Assembly (NCBI GenBank): GCA_963833605.1
Contig: CAWHYZ010000010.1
Span: 1 to 64,000, forward strand
DNA from: JAFAXD01 sp963833605
GTDB lineage: Bacteria > Pseudomonadota > Alphaproteobacteria > Rhizobiales > Xanthobacteraceae
Direction: 5' to 3'
Length of the DNA stretch: 64,000 nt
The notes beneath the pieces were generated by a model. That model was not told where the DNA came from. It worked only from the letters and a program-made list of their open reading frames with translations, and made no database searches. The position numbers and the translations under genes were made by a program. Below are positions 43,781 through 52,127 of the stretch, piece by piece. The first letter of the stretch is position 1; every line of letters starts with the position of its first letter.

Positions 43781-44344
43781 ATGGATTTCAACGAGGTGAT
43801 CACCAACCGCCAGTCGATCCGCGAATACACGGCCCAAGCCGTCGATGAGCGCACAATCCATCGTTTAATCGACGCCGCCGTGCGCGCGCCGAACGCGGTA
43901 AACCAGCAGCCATGGACATTCACAGTCGTGCGCGATCAGACGGTGCTCGATCGTATCTCGCGCAATGCGAAGTCGCACATGCTCACGACCATGCCGGCGA
44001 GCCTCCATTCCGACCACTTCCGTTCGTTGCTCAACGATCCGAATTTCCACATCTTCTATCGCGCGCCCGTAATGATCTTGATTTCCGCGAAAGCGGAAGG
44101 TCCTTGGATCGTCGAGGACTGTGCATTAGCTGCCGAAAATCTGATGCTCGCCGCCTGCGCTGCGGGCCTCGGCACCTGTTGGATCGGTTTCGCGCAGGGC
44201 TTCCTCAACACGTGGGATGGGAAGAATCTGCTCGGCCTTCCCGCCGCGTGGGTGCCGGTTGCGCCAATCATCGTCGGGCACCCGAAGGCCGCCGCGCCTG
44301 CGCCCGCTCCGCGCAAGGAGCCCGAGGTCCGCTGGGTCGGTTGA
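43781..44344 (+). CDS. Nitroreductase-family protein
   Basis: 187 residues from ATG 43781, after AGGAAGG. MDFNEVITNRQSIREYTAQA (FMN-binding Arg-Ser-x-R), AVRAPNAVNQQPWTFTVVRD and ALAAENLMLAACAAGLGTCW - IGFAQGFL are standard. It binds FMN and uses NAD(P)H. It is controlled by its own FNR/FixK box rather than the upstream CBS gene. Confidence 0.92.
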   Translation: MDFNEVITNRQSIREYTAQAVDERTIHRLIDAAVRAPNAVNQQPWTFTVVRDQTVLDRISRNAKSHMLTTMPASLHSDHFRSLLNDPNFHIFYRAPVMILISAKAEGPWIVEDCALAAENLMLAACAAGLGTCWIGFAQGFLNTWDGKNLLGLPAAWVPVAPIIVGHPKAAAPAPAPRKEPEVRWVG

Positions 44345-44552
44345 TTGCGACCTAGGAGTAACTAGGCCAGGAGCCAGCCGCATGATGCTGGCCCTGCTGG
44401 CTGTTCCATAACCTGTCGTTCCGCGAATCCAGCGTTTCAGGATTCAGCTAATGACCTGAGCCCCTTCATTCATCCGCCGATCAGTAGAGTCCCAGGGCCA
44501 TTGCACTGCGGCCGAACTTTGGATCGCCGGCGGGTAGAGTTTTCCGGCTCTG

Positions 44553-44955
44553 TCACGTTGGCGGGCTGGCTTCGCCATCGTGATTCTGCAGCATGATCGG
44601 CGGTTTGTTGCCGATCGCGCCATGTGGTCGTTCTTCGTTGTAGTATCTGCGCCAATCCTCCAACTTTTCCTGGGCATCTGCAAGGCTCATGAACCAATGA
44701 GCATTCAGACATTCGGCACGGAAACGGCTATTGAATGCTTCGATGAAGGCGTTGTCGGTGGGCTTGCCTGGTCTTGAGAAGTCCAACGTCACGCCACGTT
44801 GATAAGCCCACAGATCCAGATCGCGTGACACAAACTCGGTGCCCTGGTCGACGCGGATCGTTGCCGGCAGGCCCACTTGTCGGCTGACCCTTTCGAGCAC
44901 TTCCACAACATCAGCGCCGCGGAATGTGAAGCGCGGTTCCAGATCCAGTTTTGCG
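44553..44955 (-). pseudogene. IS3-family OrfB, 5'-truncated
   Basis: From about 44955 to the stop at 44553: FTFRGADVVEVLERVSRQVG - LPATIRVDQGTEFVSRDLDL - WAYQRGVTLDFSRPGKPTDN - AFIEAFNSRFRAECLN. The second Asp (DQGTEF) and Glu (FIEAFN) of the DDE triad remain but the first Asp and the N-terminal half are gone. No OrfA is present. The 44956-45236 stretch shows nothing else. Confidence 0.85.
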
Positions 44956-45236
44956 GCCTCAGAGCAGCGTCCTTGCGGGCGAAGATCACAGAGCTCAAGG
45001 TCGACGAAGGAGCACTATCGAACCGGTCTCAGTCGAAAACAAATGAGTTTCTGGTTTGCGGGCTTTCCAAAAACGGAAATTGGAAAATGCGAAACAGAGA
45101 CTGCCGTGCAAATTCGGCTATCCCATCGGAAAAATACTCAAAATTCTCAGCAAGAGACTGCTTCGCCCTGGCCTAACTCGTTGAACATCGCTGATTTTCC
45201 GTGAAACCCCAGCACGGATTATAATATAAGTACTCG

Positions 45237-45251
45237 TTGGCTGGGGCGCCA
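45237..45251 (+). repeat. attR-like repeat inside tRNA-Gln
   Basis: TTGGCTGGGGCGCCA, identical to 2332-2346. It covers CCA, the discriminator and the 3' acceptor strand of the tRNA, so the tRNA stays functional after integration. Confidence 0.75.
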
Positions 45252-45312
45252 GGATTCGAACCTGGGAATGGCGGAATCAAAATCCGCTGCCTTACCACTT
45301 GGCTACGCCCCA
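45238..45312 (-). tRNA. tRNA-Gln (anticodon TTG)
   Basis: Minus strand, 75 nt including an encoded CCA. Acceptor TGGGGCG pairs with CGCCCCA; the anticodon loop reads ATTTTGATT with TTG in the centre; the T-loop is GGTTCGAATCC. It is the target of the inferred island integration. Confidence 0.95.
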
Positions 45313-46128
45313 ATCCGCATCGCGAGCGCGGCGGACCATACCGGCGGGGCGGGGGCTGTCAACTTAGGGCACGCCAATGCAAAACGTCACTGTTGCCCCA
45401 GGTCGGCTCGACGAAGGCCCTTGCCATCAAGTAGCTCCAGTCCCCCCGGGGGCGCCTCAGGACCGCCACGGCACTGCCCCAGCTGGGCCAGCCGTAGGCC
45501 GCATCGGGATGACACGGCAAGCTTTCCGTCCACACGGAACGGGACAAGCGTTTGAGGGCATCTATGGCGATGCCGAGCGAGCACAGGGGCTGACGGATCG
45601 AGGCGCTGCCCAGAGATGCCGGACATAACCAGCTATGGCGGCCGCTAAAGACGGAAAACGTCAAACAATCAATCACCTACCCACCAGTTATTCCGTTGCC
45701 TCGGCGGGTCCCCATGGGTGCCGCCATGGATGCCACATCCGCGTGCGCACAAGGGCATCCATGAGAGCATGGATCGCGATGGGCGTCGGTGCTTGATGAG
45801 AGTGCCGGCTCTCAGGTCTCCCGGCAAAATCCTCATCAAGGGCCGGATTCGAGGTTTAATTATTTGTTTCTCAACAATTTTTCCTTGATGAGGAATTTCT
45901 CATCAAGCTCTCATCTAGACCGCGTCTGCTCTCATCAAGGACGGTCGGGTCGCGGCGGGTCACGAGCGGAGCGACGCGAAGCCGACGTCCATGGATGCCC
46001 TATGCACGTGCGCACAAGGGCATCCATGAGAGCATGGGCGTGAGAGGACCCGCCCGCCCTCACCCGCCATGCGAGACCGACTTGGCTGCCGAACGAACTC
46101 CCTCATCAGCGCGCGCGGACCCGCAACC
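45313..46128. repeat. Intergenic region with inverted and tandem short repeats
   Basis: No credible gene. A 49-nt unit with arms ATGGATGCC/GGCATCCAT occurs at 45724-45772 and 45989-46037 with few differences. Between the copies, CTTGATGAG/CTCATCAAG occurs five times in alternating orientation (45793, 45832, 45884, 45899, 45931). The pair at 45884-45907 forms a perfect 9-bp stem. Confidence 0.6.
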
Positions 46129-46425
46129 CTAGCTCGCCAGCACCGTGTTGGTGTGCTCCACCTCGGGCGAACCCGCGAAGCAATGCCCGACTAGCGCCCG
46201 CCAGGCCTTCCAGTTCTCCGAGCCGCGAAAGTCGACGGTGTGGTTCTCCAAGGTCTCCCACTGGATCATCAGGCGATACCGCTGCGGCTTCTCGATCGAG
46301 CGATGCAGCGCCAGGCTCTTGAAGCCGCGCGCGCGGCCAAACACCGCGCGCGCCTTGGCGACGCCGGCCTCGAACTCGCTCTCCATCCCGGGCGTGATGT
46401 CGATCTGGGCGATTTCAGTGACCAT
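46129..46425 (-). CDS. Antibiotic-biosynthesis-monooxygenase (ABM)-like protein
   Basis: 98 residues from ATG 46425, after GGGGAGG. MVTEIAQIDITPGMESEFEA - GVAKARAVFGRARGFKSLAL and YRLMIQWETLENHTVDFRGS fit the ABM ferredoxin-like dimeric fold. These small proteins act as monooxygenases or quality-control enzymes. It is divergent from the acyl-CoA dehydrogenase operon. Confidence 0.8.
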   Translation of the reverse strand: MVTEIAQIDITPGMESEFEAGVAKARAVFGRARGFKSLALHRSIEKPQRYRLMIQWETLENHTVDFRGSENWKAWRALVGHCFAGSPEVEHTNTVLAS

Positions 46426-46568
46426 GGTTTTCCTCCCCGCGGCTCGTGCGAGCGCATCCGTCCTGCGCCGGCACGTGTCTATCGTCCAACCCCGCGCAGG
46501 CGCAACACCGCCCTCGCCTTTCCCTCCCGTTGCCCCGAGGCTAATGTGTTGGTTTGCTGGAGAACCTG

Positions 46569-48332
46569 ATGTACCGCGCGCCCGTCGCCGATATCGCATT
46601 CACGCTCCGCAACGCCGCCGGCTTTGCGGCCGCACAGGCCGAAGGCATCTACGAGGACCTGGGCGATGACGTGCTCGACGCCGTGCTCGAGGAAGCCGGC
46701 AGGTTCGCCTCCGACGTGATCGCGCCGCTCAACCGGCCGGGCGATCAGCAGGGCGCCATCTTCAAAGACGGCAACGTCACCATGCCGCCCGGCTGGAAGG
46801 AGGCCTACAAGGCTTGGGCGGCCGCCGGCTGGAACGGGCTCGCCGGGCCGGTGCAGTGGGGCGGCCAGGGCCTGCCCTGGGCGCTCAACGCCGCCTGCAT
46901 CGAGATGTGGAACTCGGGATCGGCCGCGTTCATGGTCGGGCCGACCTTGACCATGGCCGGGATCGACGCGCTCTCCGCGCACGGTTCCGAGGAACTCAAG
47001 CGCATCTATCTCGGCAAGCTCATCTCCGGCGAATGGACCGGCACCATGCAGCTCACCGAGCCGCAGGCCGGCTCCGACGTGGGCCTGCTGCGCACGCGCG
47101 CCGAGCGTCACAACGGCAGCTACAAGATCACCGGGCAGAAGATCTTCATCACCTACGGCGAGCACGACCTCACCGACAACATCATTCACCTGGTGCTGGC
47201 GCGCCTGCCCGACGCGCCGCCCGGCACCAGGGGGATCTCGCTGTTCGTGGTCCCAAAATTCCTGGTCAACCCGGACGGTTCCCTCGGCGCGCGCAACGAC
47301 GTGCGGGCGCATTCGATCGAGCACAAGATGGGGATCCACGCTTCCCCCACCTGCACCATGGTGTTCGGCGACAACGGCGGCGCCACCGGCTTCCTGGTCG
47401 GCGAAGAGAACCGCGGCATGGCGTGCATGTTCACCATGATGAATGACGCCCGCCTCGCCATCGGCCTGCAGGGAATGGCGATTGCGGAAGCCGCGACCCA
47501 GCAGGCCGTTGCTTTTGCGCGCGAGCGCCGGCAAGGGCGCGCGCCCGGCGCGTCCGCGACCCAGGCGGCGCCGATCATCATGCATCCCGACGTGAAGCGC
47601 ATGCTGTTGACCATGCGCGCGCTCACCAACGCGGCGCGCGCGATCTGCTATGCGACCGCGGTCGCGCTCGACCGCTCGCATCGTGCCGCCGATGCGCGTG
47701 CGCGCCAGGCCGCCCACGAGCGCGCCTCATTGCTCACGCCGGTCGCCAAAGCGTTCTCCACCGATATCGGCACCGAGGTGGCGTCGCTCGGCATCCAGGT
47801 GCACGGCGGCATGGGCTATATCGAGGAGACCGGCGCCGCGCAGTACTATCGCGACGCCCGCATCGCCCAGATCTACGAGGGCACCAACGGCATCCAGGCG
47901 ATCGACCTTGTGACCCGCAAGCTCCCGCTCTCGGACGGCGCGACCGTCCTCGCCTATGTGGAAGAGCTGCGGCGCATCATCGCGGCGGTTGAAGCGAGCA
48001 ACGCGCCGGAGTTCGGCGCCACCGGCCGCTGCCTGCGCGAGGCGGTCGATGCGCTCGACCGCACCACGACCTGGCTCCTCGCCAAGGTCGATCACGAACC
48101 GCTCACGGCGCTCGCCGGCGCCACACCTTATCTGCGCCTGTTCGCCAGTGCCGCCGGCGGCTGCCTGCTGGCGCAGGATGCGCTTGCCGCGCAGCGCGCC
48201 GGCAACGCGGCGCACGCGGTCGCCACCGCGCGTTTCTTTGCCACCAACCTGGCCAACGCGGCGCCCGCTCTGGCCAGCACCGTCATCGAGGGTGCGGACG
48301 CGCTCGCGCTCGATGCCGACGTGATTGGATAG
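46569..48332 (+). CDS. Acyl-CoA dehydrogenase (long form)
   Basis: 587 residues from ATG 46569, five bases after GGAG. The acyl-CoA dehydrogenase core is shown by TMQLTEPQAGSDVGLLRTRA (FAD/substrate loop), FITYGEHDLTDNIIHLVLAR and GTEVASLGIQVHGGMGYIEE - TGAAQYYRDARIAQIYEGTN with the catalytic Glu in IYEGTNGIQA. The additional C-terminal helical part (Acyl-CoA_dh_C type) fits the 590-residue class. It oxidises acyl-CoA at C2-C3, passing electrons to ETF. First gene of a beta-oxidation-like operon. Confidence 0.95.
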   Translation: MYRAPVADIAFTLRNAAGFAAAQAEGIYEDLGDDVLDAVLEEAGRFASDVIAPLNRPGDQQGAIFKDGNVTMPPGWKEAYKAWAAAGWNGLAGPVQWGGQGLPWALNAACIEMWNSGSAAFMVGPTLTMAGIDALSAHGSEELKRIYLGKLISGEWTGTMQLTEPQAGSDVGLLRTRAERHNGSYKITGQKIFITYGEHDLTDNIIHLVLARLPDAPPGTRGISLFVVPKFLVNPDGSLGARNDVRAHSIEHKMGIHASPTCTMVFGDNGGATGFLVGEENRGMACMFTMMNDARLAIGLQGMAIAEAATQQAVAFARERRQGRAPGASATQAAPIIMHPDVKRMLLTMRALTNAARAICYATAVALDRSHRAADARARQAAHERASLLTPVAKAFSTDIGTEVASLGIQVHGGMGYIEETGAAQYYRDARIAQIYEGTNGIQAIDLVTRKLPLSDGATVLAYVEELRRIIAAVEASNAPEFGATGRCLREAVDALDRTTTWLLAKVDHEPLTALAGATPYLRLFASAAGGCLLAQDALAAQRAGNAAHAVATARFFATNLANAAPALASTVIEGADALALDADVIG

Positions 48333-48337
48333 AATTA

Positions 48338-49090
48338 ATGACCGAGCACCTGATCGTGACCGATGCGGATGGCATCCGCACCGTGCGGATGAACCGGCCC
48401 GACAAGAAGAACGCGTTGACGCTCGACATGTACGACGCCATGACGGCGGCACTCGAAAGCGCAAACACCATTGATGCGATCCGCTGCGTGCTGATCGCCG
48501 GCGTGCCCGGCGCGTTCTCCGCCGGCAACGATCTCGGCGATTTTCTCAAGGCCGCTGAGGGCACCGGCGGGATCAATCGTCCGGCGCTGCGCTTCCTGCC
48601 GGCGCTGGTTCGCTGCAACAAGCCGATGGTGGCGGCGGTGAGCGGCGTTGCGGTCGGCGTCGGCACCACCATGCTGTTGCATTGCGACTTCGTGGTCGCC
48701 GGCACGGACGCACGCTTCTCGACGCCGTTCGTCGGCCTCGGGCTGATCCCGGAAGCGGCCTCCAGCCTGCTGGCGCCGCGCCTCATGGGCCAGCGCCGAG
48801 CCTTCGAGTTCCTGGTCATGGGGCACCCGCTCAACGCCACCCACGCCAAGGAGTTCGGCATCGCCAATCTGGTGGTCGCGCCCGAGGATGTCGACGCGGA
48901 AGCCTTGCGGGCGGCCCGTGAGATTGCGGCACTGCCGCCCGGCGCGGTCGCGCAGGCACGCGCCCTGATGCGGGGCCCGCCCGACGAGCTGCTGGCGCGT
49001 ATCGAAGCGGAGGTGAAGATCTTCGGCGAACGTCTGCACTCGCCGGAAGCCATGGCGGCGTTCGCCGCATTCTTTGCACGTAAACGGTGA
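48338..49090 (+). CDS. Enoyl-CoA hydratase/isomerase
   Basis: 250 residues, starting six bases after the dehydrogenase stop. Crotonase marks: RMNRPDKKNALTLDMYDAMT, GVPGAFSAGNDLGDFLKAAE (oxyanion hole), PMVAAVSGVAVGVGTTMLLH (second oxyanion Gly) and DARFSTPFVGLGLIPEAASS. The position of the classical second Glu reads FVGLGLIPEAASS, as in isomerase-type members. It hydrates or isomerises enoyl-CoA from the dehydrogenase. Confidence 0.93.
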   Translation: MTEHLIVTDADGIRTVRMNRPDKKNALTLDMYDAMTAALESANTIDAIRCVLIAGVPGAFSAGNDLGDFLKAAEGTGGINRPALRFLPALVRCNKPMVAAVSGVAVGVGTTMLLHCDFVVAGTDARFSTPFVGLGLIPEAASSLLAPRLMGQRRAFEFLVMGHPLNATHAKEFGIANLVVAPEDVDAEALRAAREIAALPPGAVAQARALMRGPPDELLARIEAEVKIFGERLHSPEAMAAFAAFFARKR

Positions 49091-49094
49091 TCTC

Positions 49095-49961
49095 ATGTCG
49101 CTCAAAGGCAAGACCCTGTTCATCACCGGCGCCTCGCGCGGCATCGGCTTGGCGATTGCGCTGCGCGCCGCCCGCGACGGCGCCAATATCGCGATCGCCG
49201 CCAAGACCGAAACCCCGCATCCCAAGCTCGAGGGCACGATCTACTCGGCCGCCGAGGCGATCGAACAGGCCGGTGGAAAAGCGCTGCCGCTGGTCGTCGA
49301 CGTGCGCGACGAGGCGATGGTCAAGAACGCGATCGACGAGACCGCGGCGCGCTTCGGCGGCCTCGACATCGTCGTCAACAATGCGAGCGCCATTTCACTC
49401 ACCCCGGTGGCCAAGACCGACATGCGGCGCTTCGATCTGATGCACCAGATCAATGCGCGCGGCACCTTCGTGGTCTCCAAACATGCGATCCCGCATCTGG
49501 AGAAGGCGCAGAACCCGCATATCCTGATGCTGTCGCCGCCGCTCGACATGCAGGAGAAATGGTTTGCGCCGCATACCGGCTACACCATGGCGAAGTTCGG
49601 CATGAGCATGGTGGTGCTCGGACTCGCCGGCGAGCTGCGCCGCAACGGCATCGCCGTCAACGCCCTGTGGCCGCGTACCACCATCGCGACGGCGGCGATC
49701 AAGAACCTGCTCGGCGGGGACGCCATCATGCGCATGTCGCGCAAACCGGAGATCCTGGCTGAGGCGGCGTATTTGATCTTTCAAAAGCCAGCCAAGAGCT
49801 TCACCGGCCAGTTTCTGATCGATGACACGTTCCTGGCCGGCGAAGGCGTCACCGATTTCGATCAATACCGGGCCGACCCGAGCCAACCGCTGTCGCCGGA
49901 TTTCTTCGTGCCCGACAACAACAAACCCCCGCCCGGCGTGAGCCTGGCGGCAAAGACATGA
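49095..49961 (+). CDS. Short-chain dehydrogenase, HSDL2-like
   Basis: 288 residues from ATG 49095. TGASRGIGLAIALRAARDGA (NAD(P) loop), DIVVNNASAISLTPV and the catalytic HTGYTMAKFGMSMV (Tyr-x3-Lys) are present. The extended C-terminus (AAYLIFQKPAKSFTGQFLID, then PDFFVPDNNKPPP) is typical of HSDL2-type SDRs in acyl-CoA metabolism. It completes an operon that could carry out the first three beta-oxidation steps. Confidence 0.93.
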   Translation: MSLKGKTLFITGASRGIGLAIALRAARDGANIAIAAKTETPHPKLEGTIYSAAEAIEQAGGKALPLVVDVRDEAMVKNAIDETAARFGGLDIVVNNASAISLTPVAKTDMRRFDLMHQINARGTFVVSKHAIPHLEKAQNPHILMLSPPLDMQEKWFAPHTGYTMAKFGMSMVVLGLAGELRRNGIAVNALWPRTTIATAAIKNLLGGDAIMRMSRKPEILAEAAYLIFQKPAKSFTGQFLIDDTFLAGEGVTDFDQYRADPSQPLSPDFFVPDNNKPPPGVSLAAKT

Positions 49962-50037
49962 GTGCGTCATGCACGCGTTGTTGCGACGGCTTTCGCACAC
50001 GAACTGCGCGAGGGAGCACAGCATTGCAACACGGTCT

Positions 50038-50182
50038 ACCTCTCCCCGCTTGCGGGGAGAGGTCGATTTCGAGCGCAGCGAGAAATCGGGTGAAGGGGAC
50101 TCTCCAAATGCGCTCCTCATGGAAGCGCCCCCTCACCCGGATCGCTACGCGATCCGACCTCTCCCCGCAAGCGGGGAGAGGT
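50038..50182. repeat. Palindromic intergenic repeat (RIME-like)
   Basis: Two identical-type hairpins, ACCTCTCCCCGC-TTGC-GGGGAGAGGT (50038-50063) and ACCTCTCCCCGC-AAGC-GGGGAGAGGT (50157-50182), bracket about 90 nt. A third, partial copy lies at 51189-51214, after the HDAC-like gene. Confidence 0.8.
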
Positions 50183-50237
50183 AAGGCGCCATGCCATATG
50201 CGATCGGCTTGAGCACACGCATCCGCGGACCTCACAT

Positions 50238-51167
50238 ATGTCCACCCTGTTCATCACCCATCCGGCCTGCCTCAACCATCTCACGCCGCACGGCCACCCT
50301 GAACGGCCCGACCGGCTGCGGGCGATCGATCGCGTCCTGGAGGACGAACGTTTCCAATCGCTCGCGCGCGTCACCGCGCCGCAAGCGAGCCTCGACGACA
50401 TCGCGCTCTGCCACCCGCGTGAGTTCATCGACGAGATCGAGCAGGCGACGCCCAAGCAGGGCTTCGTGCAGATCGATGCCGACACCTCGATATCACCCGG
50501 GAGCTTCGAGGCGGCGCTGCGCGCGATCGGCGGTGCGATCTACGCGGTCGACGAGGTGATGACGAACAAGGCGGCAAACGCATTCTGTGCCATGCGCCCG
50601 CCTGGCCATCACGCCGAAACCGTGCGGCCCATGGGATTTTGCCTGTTCAACAGTGCCGCGATCGCGGCCCGCCACGCGCAGAAGAAGCACGGCGCGGAAC
50701 GCGCGGCCGTCGTCGATTTCGACGTCCATCACGGTAACGGCACGCAGGAGATCTTCTGGTCGGACCCGACCGTCATGTACTGCTCGACCCACGAGATGCC
50801 GCTCTATCCCGGCACCGGCGCGCGCTCCGAGCGTGGCGAGCACAATACGATCGTGAACGCGCCGTTGCGCGCCGGCGATGGCGGCGAGGCGTTCCGTGCC
50901 GCATTCGAGACCACGATCCTGCCGCGGCTGCGCGACTTCAATCCCGACCTGATCCTGATCTCGGCCGGCTTCGATGCGCATGTGCGCGACCCGCTCGCCA
51001 ACCTCAATCTGGTGGAAGCCGACTATGGCTGGGTCACGCGCAAGCTGATGGAGATCGCCGACGCGAGCGCCGGCGGACGCGTGGTCTCGCTGCTCGAGGG
51101 CGGCTACGACCTGCAGGGGCTCGCCGGTTCGGTCGCCGCCCACGTGAGCGCGCTGATGCGGGGGTAG
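50238..51167 (+). CDS. Histone-deacetylase-family amidohydrolase
   Basis: 309 residues. Zn-amidohydrolase motifs: FCAMRPPGHHAETVRPMGFC (His-His dyad), VVDFDVHHGNGTQEIFWSDP (Asp, His ligands) and ILISAGFDAHVRDPLANLNL (Asp ligand). It resembles acetylpolyamine or acuC-like deacetylases. In Rhizobiales this gene typically precedes xseB, as here. Substrate probably small acetylated amines; not histone. Confidence 0.93.
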   Translation: MSTLFITHPACLNHLTPHGHPERPDRLRAIDRVLEDERFQSLARVTAPQASLDDIALCHPREFIDEIEQATPKQGFVQIDADTSISPGSFEAALRAIGGAIYAVDEVMTNKAANAFCAMRPPGHHAETVRPMGFCLFNSAAIAARHAQKKHGAERAAVVDFDVHHGNGTQEIFWSDPTVMYCSTHEMPLYPGTGARSERGEHNTIVNAPLRAGDGGEAFRAAFETTILPRLRDFNPDLILISAGFDAHVRDPLANLNLVEADYGWVTRKLMEIADASAGGRVVSLLEGGYDLQGLAGSVAAHVSALMRG

Positions 51168-51188
51168 CGTAGGAACTTGCCGCAAGTC

Positions 51189-51214
51189 ACCTCTCGCCGC
51201 TGGCGGGGAGAGGT
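51189..51214. repeat. Partial copy of the palindromic repeat
   Basis: ACCTCTCGCCGC-TGGC-GGGGAGAGGT; one arm differs by one base from the copies at 50038 and 50157. Confidence 0.65.
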
Positions 51215-51281
51215 AACAAGGGGCGCGGCCGTGCAAGCACGGAAGTGCGCTACAATGGGAACGAATCATGGGACTCTCAGC

Positions 51282-51533
51282 GTGACCGAAAACAACCATG
51301 CGGACGTGAAGCGGCTGAGCTTCGAGAAAGCGATCGAGGAGCTCAAGTCGATCGTGAAACGGCTCGAAGAGGGCAAGGTGCCGCTCGAAGAATCGGTCGC
51401 GATCTACGAGCGCGGTGAAGCGCTCAAGCGCCGTTGCGAGGAATTGCTGCGCCAGGCCGAAGCGCGGGTTGAGAAGATCACGCTCGACGCATCCGGCAAA
51501 CCGAAAGGGACCGAACCGCTGGACGTGGGGTAG
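51282..51533 (+). CDS. xseB: Exodeoxyribonuclease VII small subunit
   Basis: 83 residues from GTG 51282, the usual family length; an ATG at 51255 would add nine. KRLSFEKAIEELKSIVKRLE - EGKVPLEESVAIYERGEALK - RRCEELLRQAEARVEKI is the complete two-helix XseB signature. It binds XseA to form exonuclease VII, which degrades single-stranded DNA. In related genomes dxs follows at once; here 6.8 kb separates them. Confidence 0.95.
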   Translation: MTENNHADVKRLSFEKAIEELKSIVKRLEEGKVPLEESVAIYERGEALKRRCEELLRQAEARVEKITLDASGKPKGTEPLDVG

Positions 51534-51542
51534 AGGGGCGCC

Positions 51543-52127
51543 CTAATAAATCCACGGAATGATCCGTTTGGTGCGCACCATGTAACTGCGATATCCCTCG
51601 CCGAACTTGTCCAGCAGCATGCGTTCCTCGCGTTCGATCCGTCCGAAGAACAGGACGCCGAAACCGACAAGTCCGGCCGGGCCAGCAATCAAGTTCGGCA
51701 GCAGCAGAAGCTGCGCCAGCGCCCACAGCCAGAACGCGGTGTACATCGGATGACGCAGGTGACGATAGAGCCCGTCGGTGACGAGCACATGCTGATCGCG
51801 GATCTCGAGAGTGACCGACCAGGAGCGGCCGAGATCGCGGTGGATGCGGTGGAAGAGCGCGAGTGCCCCCCCAAACACGACCGTGCCCAGCCACGCCAGC
51901 TCGGGGTGGAATGGATAGGTTGCAAACCGCGGTTGGTCGGTCAGGGCGTAAATGAGCGGGACCACGAACAGTCCGCAGAATGAAATCGCCAGCAGAATGC
52001 GCTCGCGCGTGCGCTCGGCACGCTGCGCCACAGGCGTCTTGCGCGAGCGCCGCTGGTGGGGAAGGCGAATGATGAACCAGGCGACGCAGCCGAAAGCCCA
52101 AATCAGCTTGGCGGCGGCCAGCGTCAT
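51543..52127 (-). CDS. Isoprenylcysteine-carboxyl-methyltransferase-like membrane protein
   Basis: 194 residues. The ATG overlaps the stop of the upstream lipase-like gene (ATGA), so they are translationally coupled. Membrane helices include LIWAFGCVAWFIIRL, LLAISFCGLFVVPLIYAL and WLGTVVFGGALALFHRI. The ICMT/PEMT motif is VTDGLYRHLRHPMYTAFWLW and GRIEREERMLLDKFGEGYRS - YM (RHPxY and EE). Members methylate lipids or prenylated or small substrates with SAM. Confidence 0.9.
   Translation of the reverse strand: MTLAAAKLIWAFGCVAWFIIRLPHQRRSRKTPVAQRAERTRERILLAISFCGLFVVPLIYALTDQPRFATYPFHPELAWLGTVVFGGALALFHRIHRDLGRSWSVTLEIRDQHVLVTDGLYRHLRHPMYTAFWLWALAQLLLLPNLIAGPAGLVGFGVLFFGRIEREERMLLDKFGEGYRSYMVRTKRIIPWIY

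Noticed and set aside
45359..45676. Minus-strand 105-codon frame beside tRNA-Gln
   Set aside because: No family, no start signal, and composition like non-coding GC-rich DNA; lies in a repeat-rich intergenic region.
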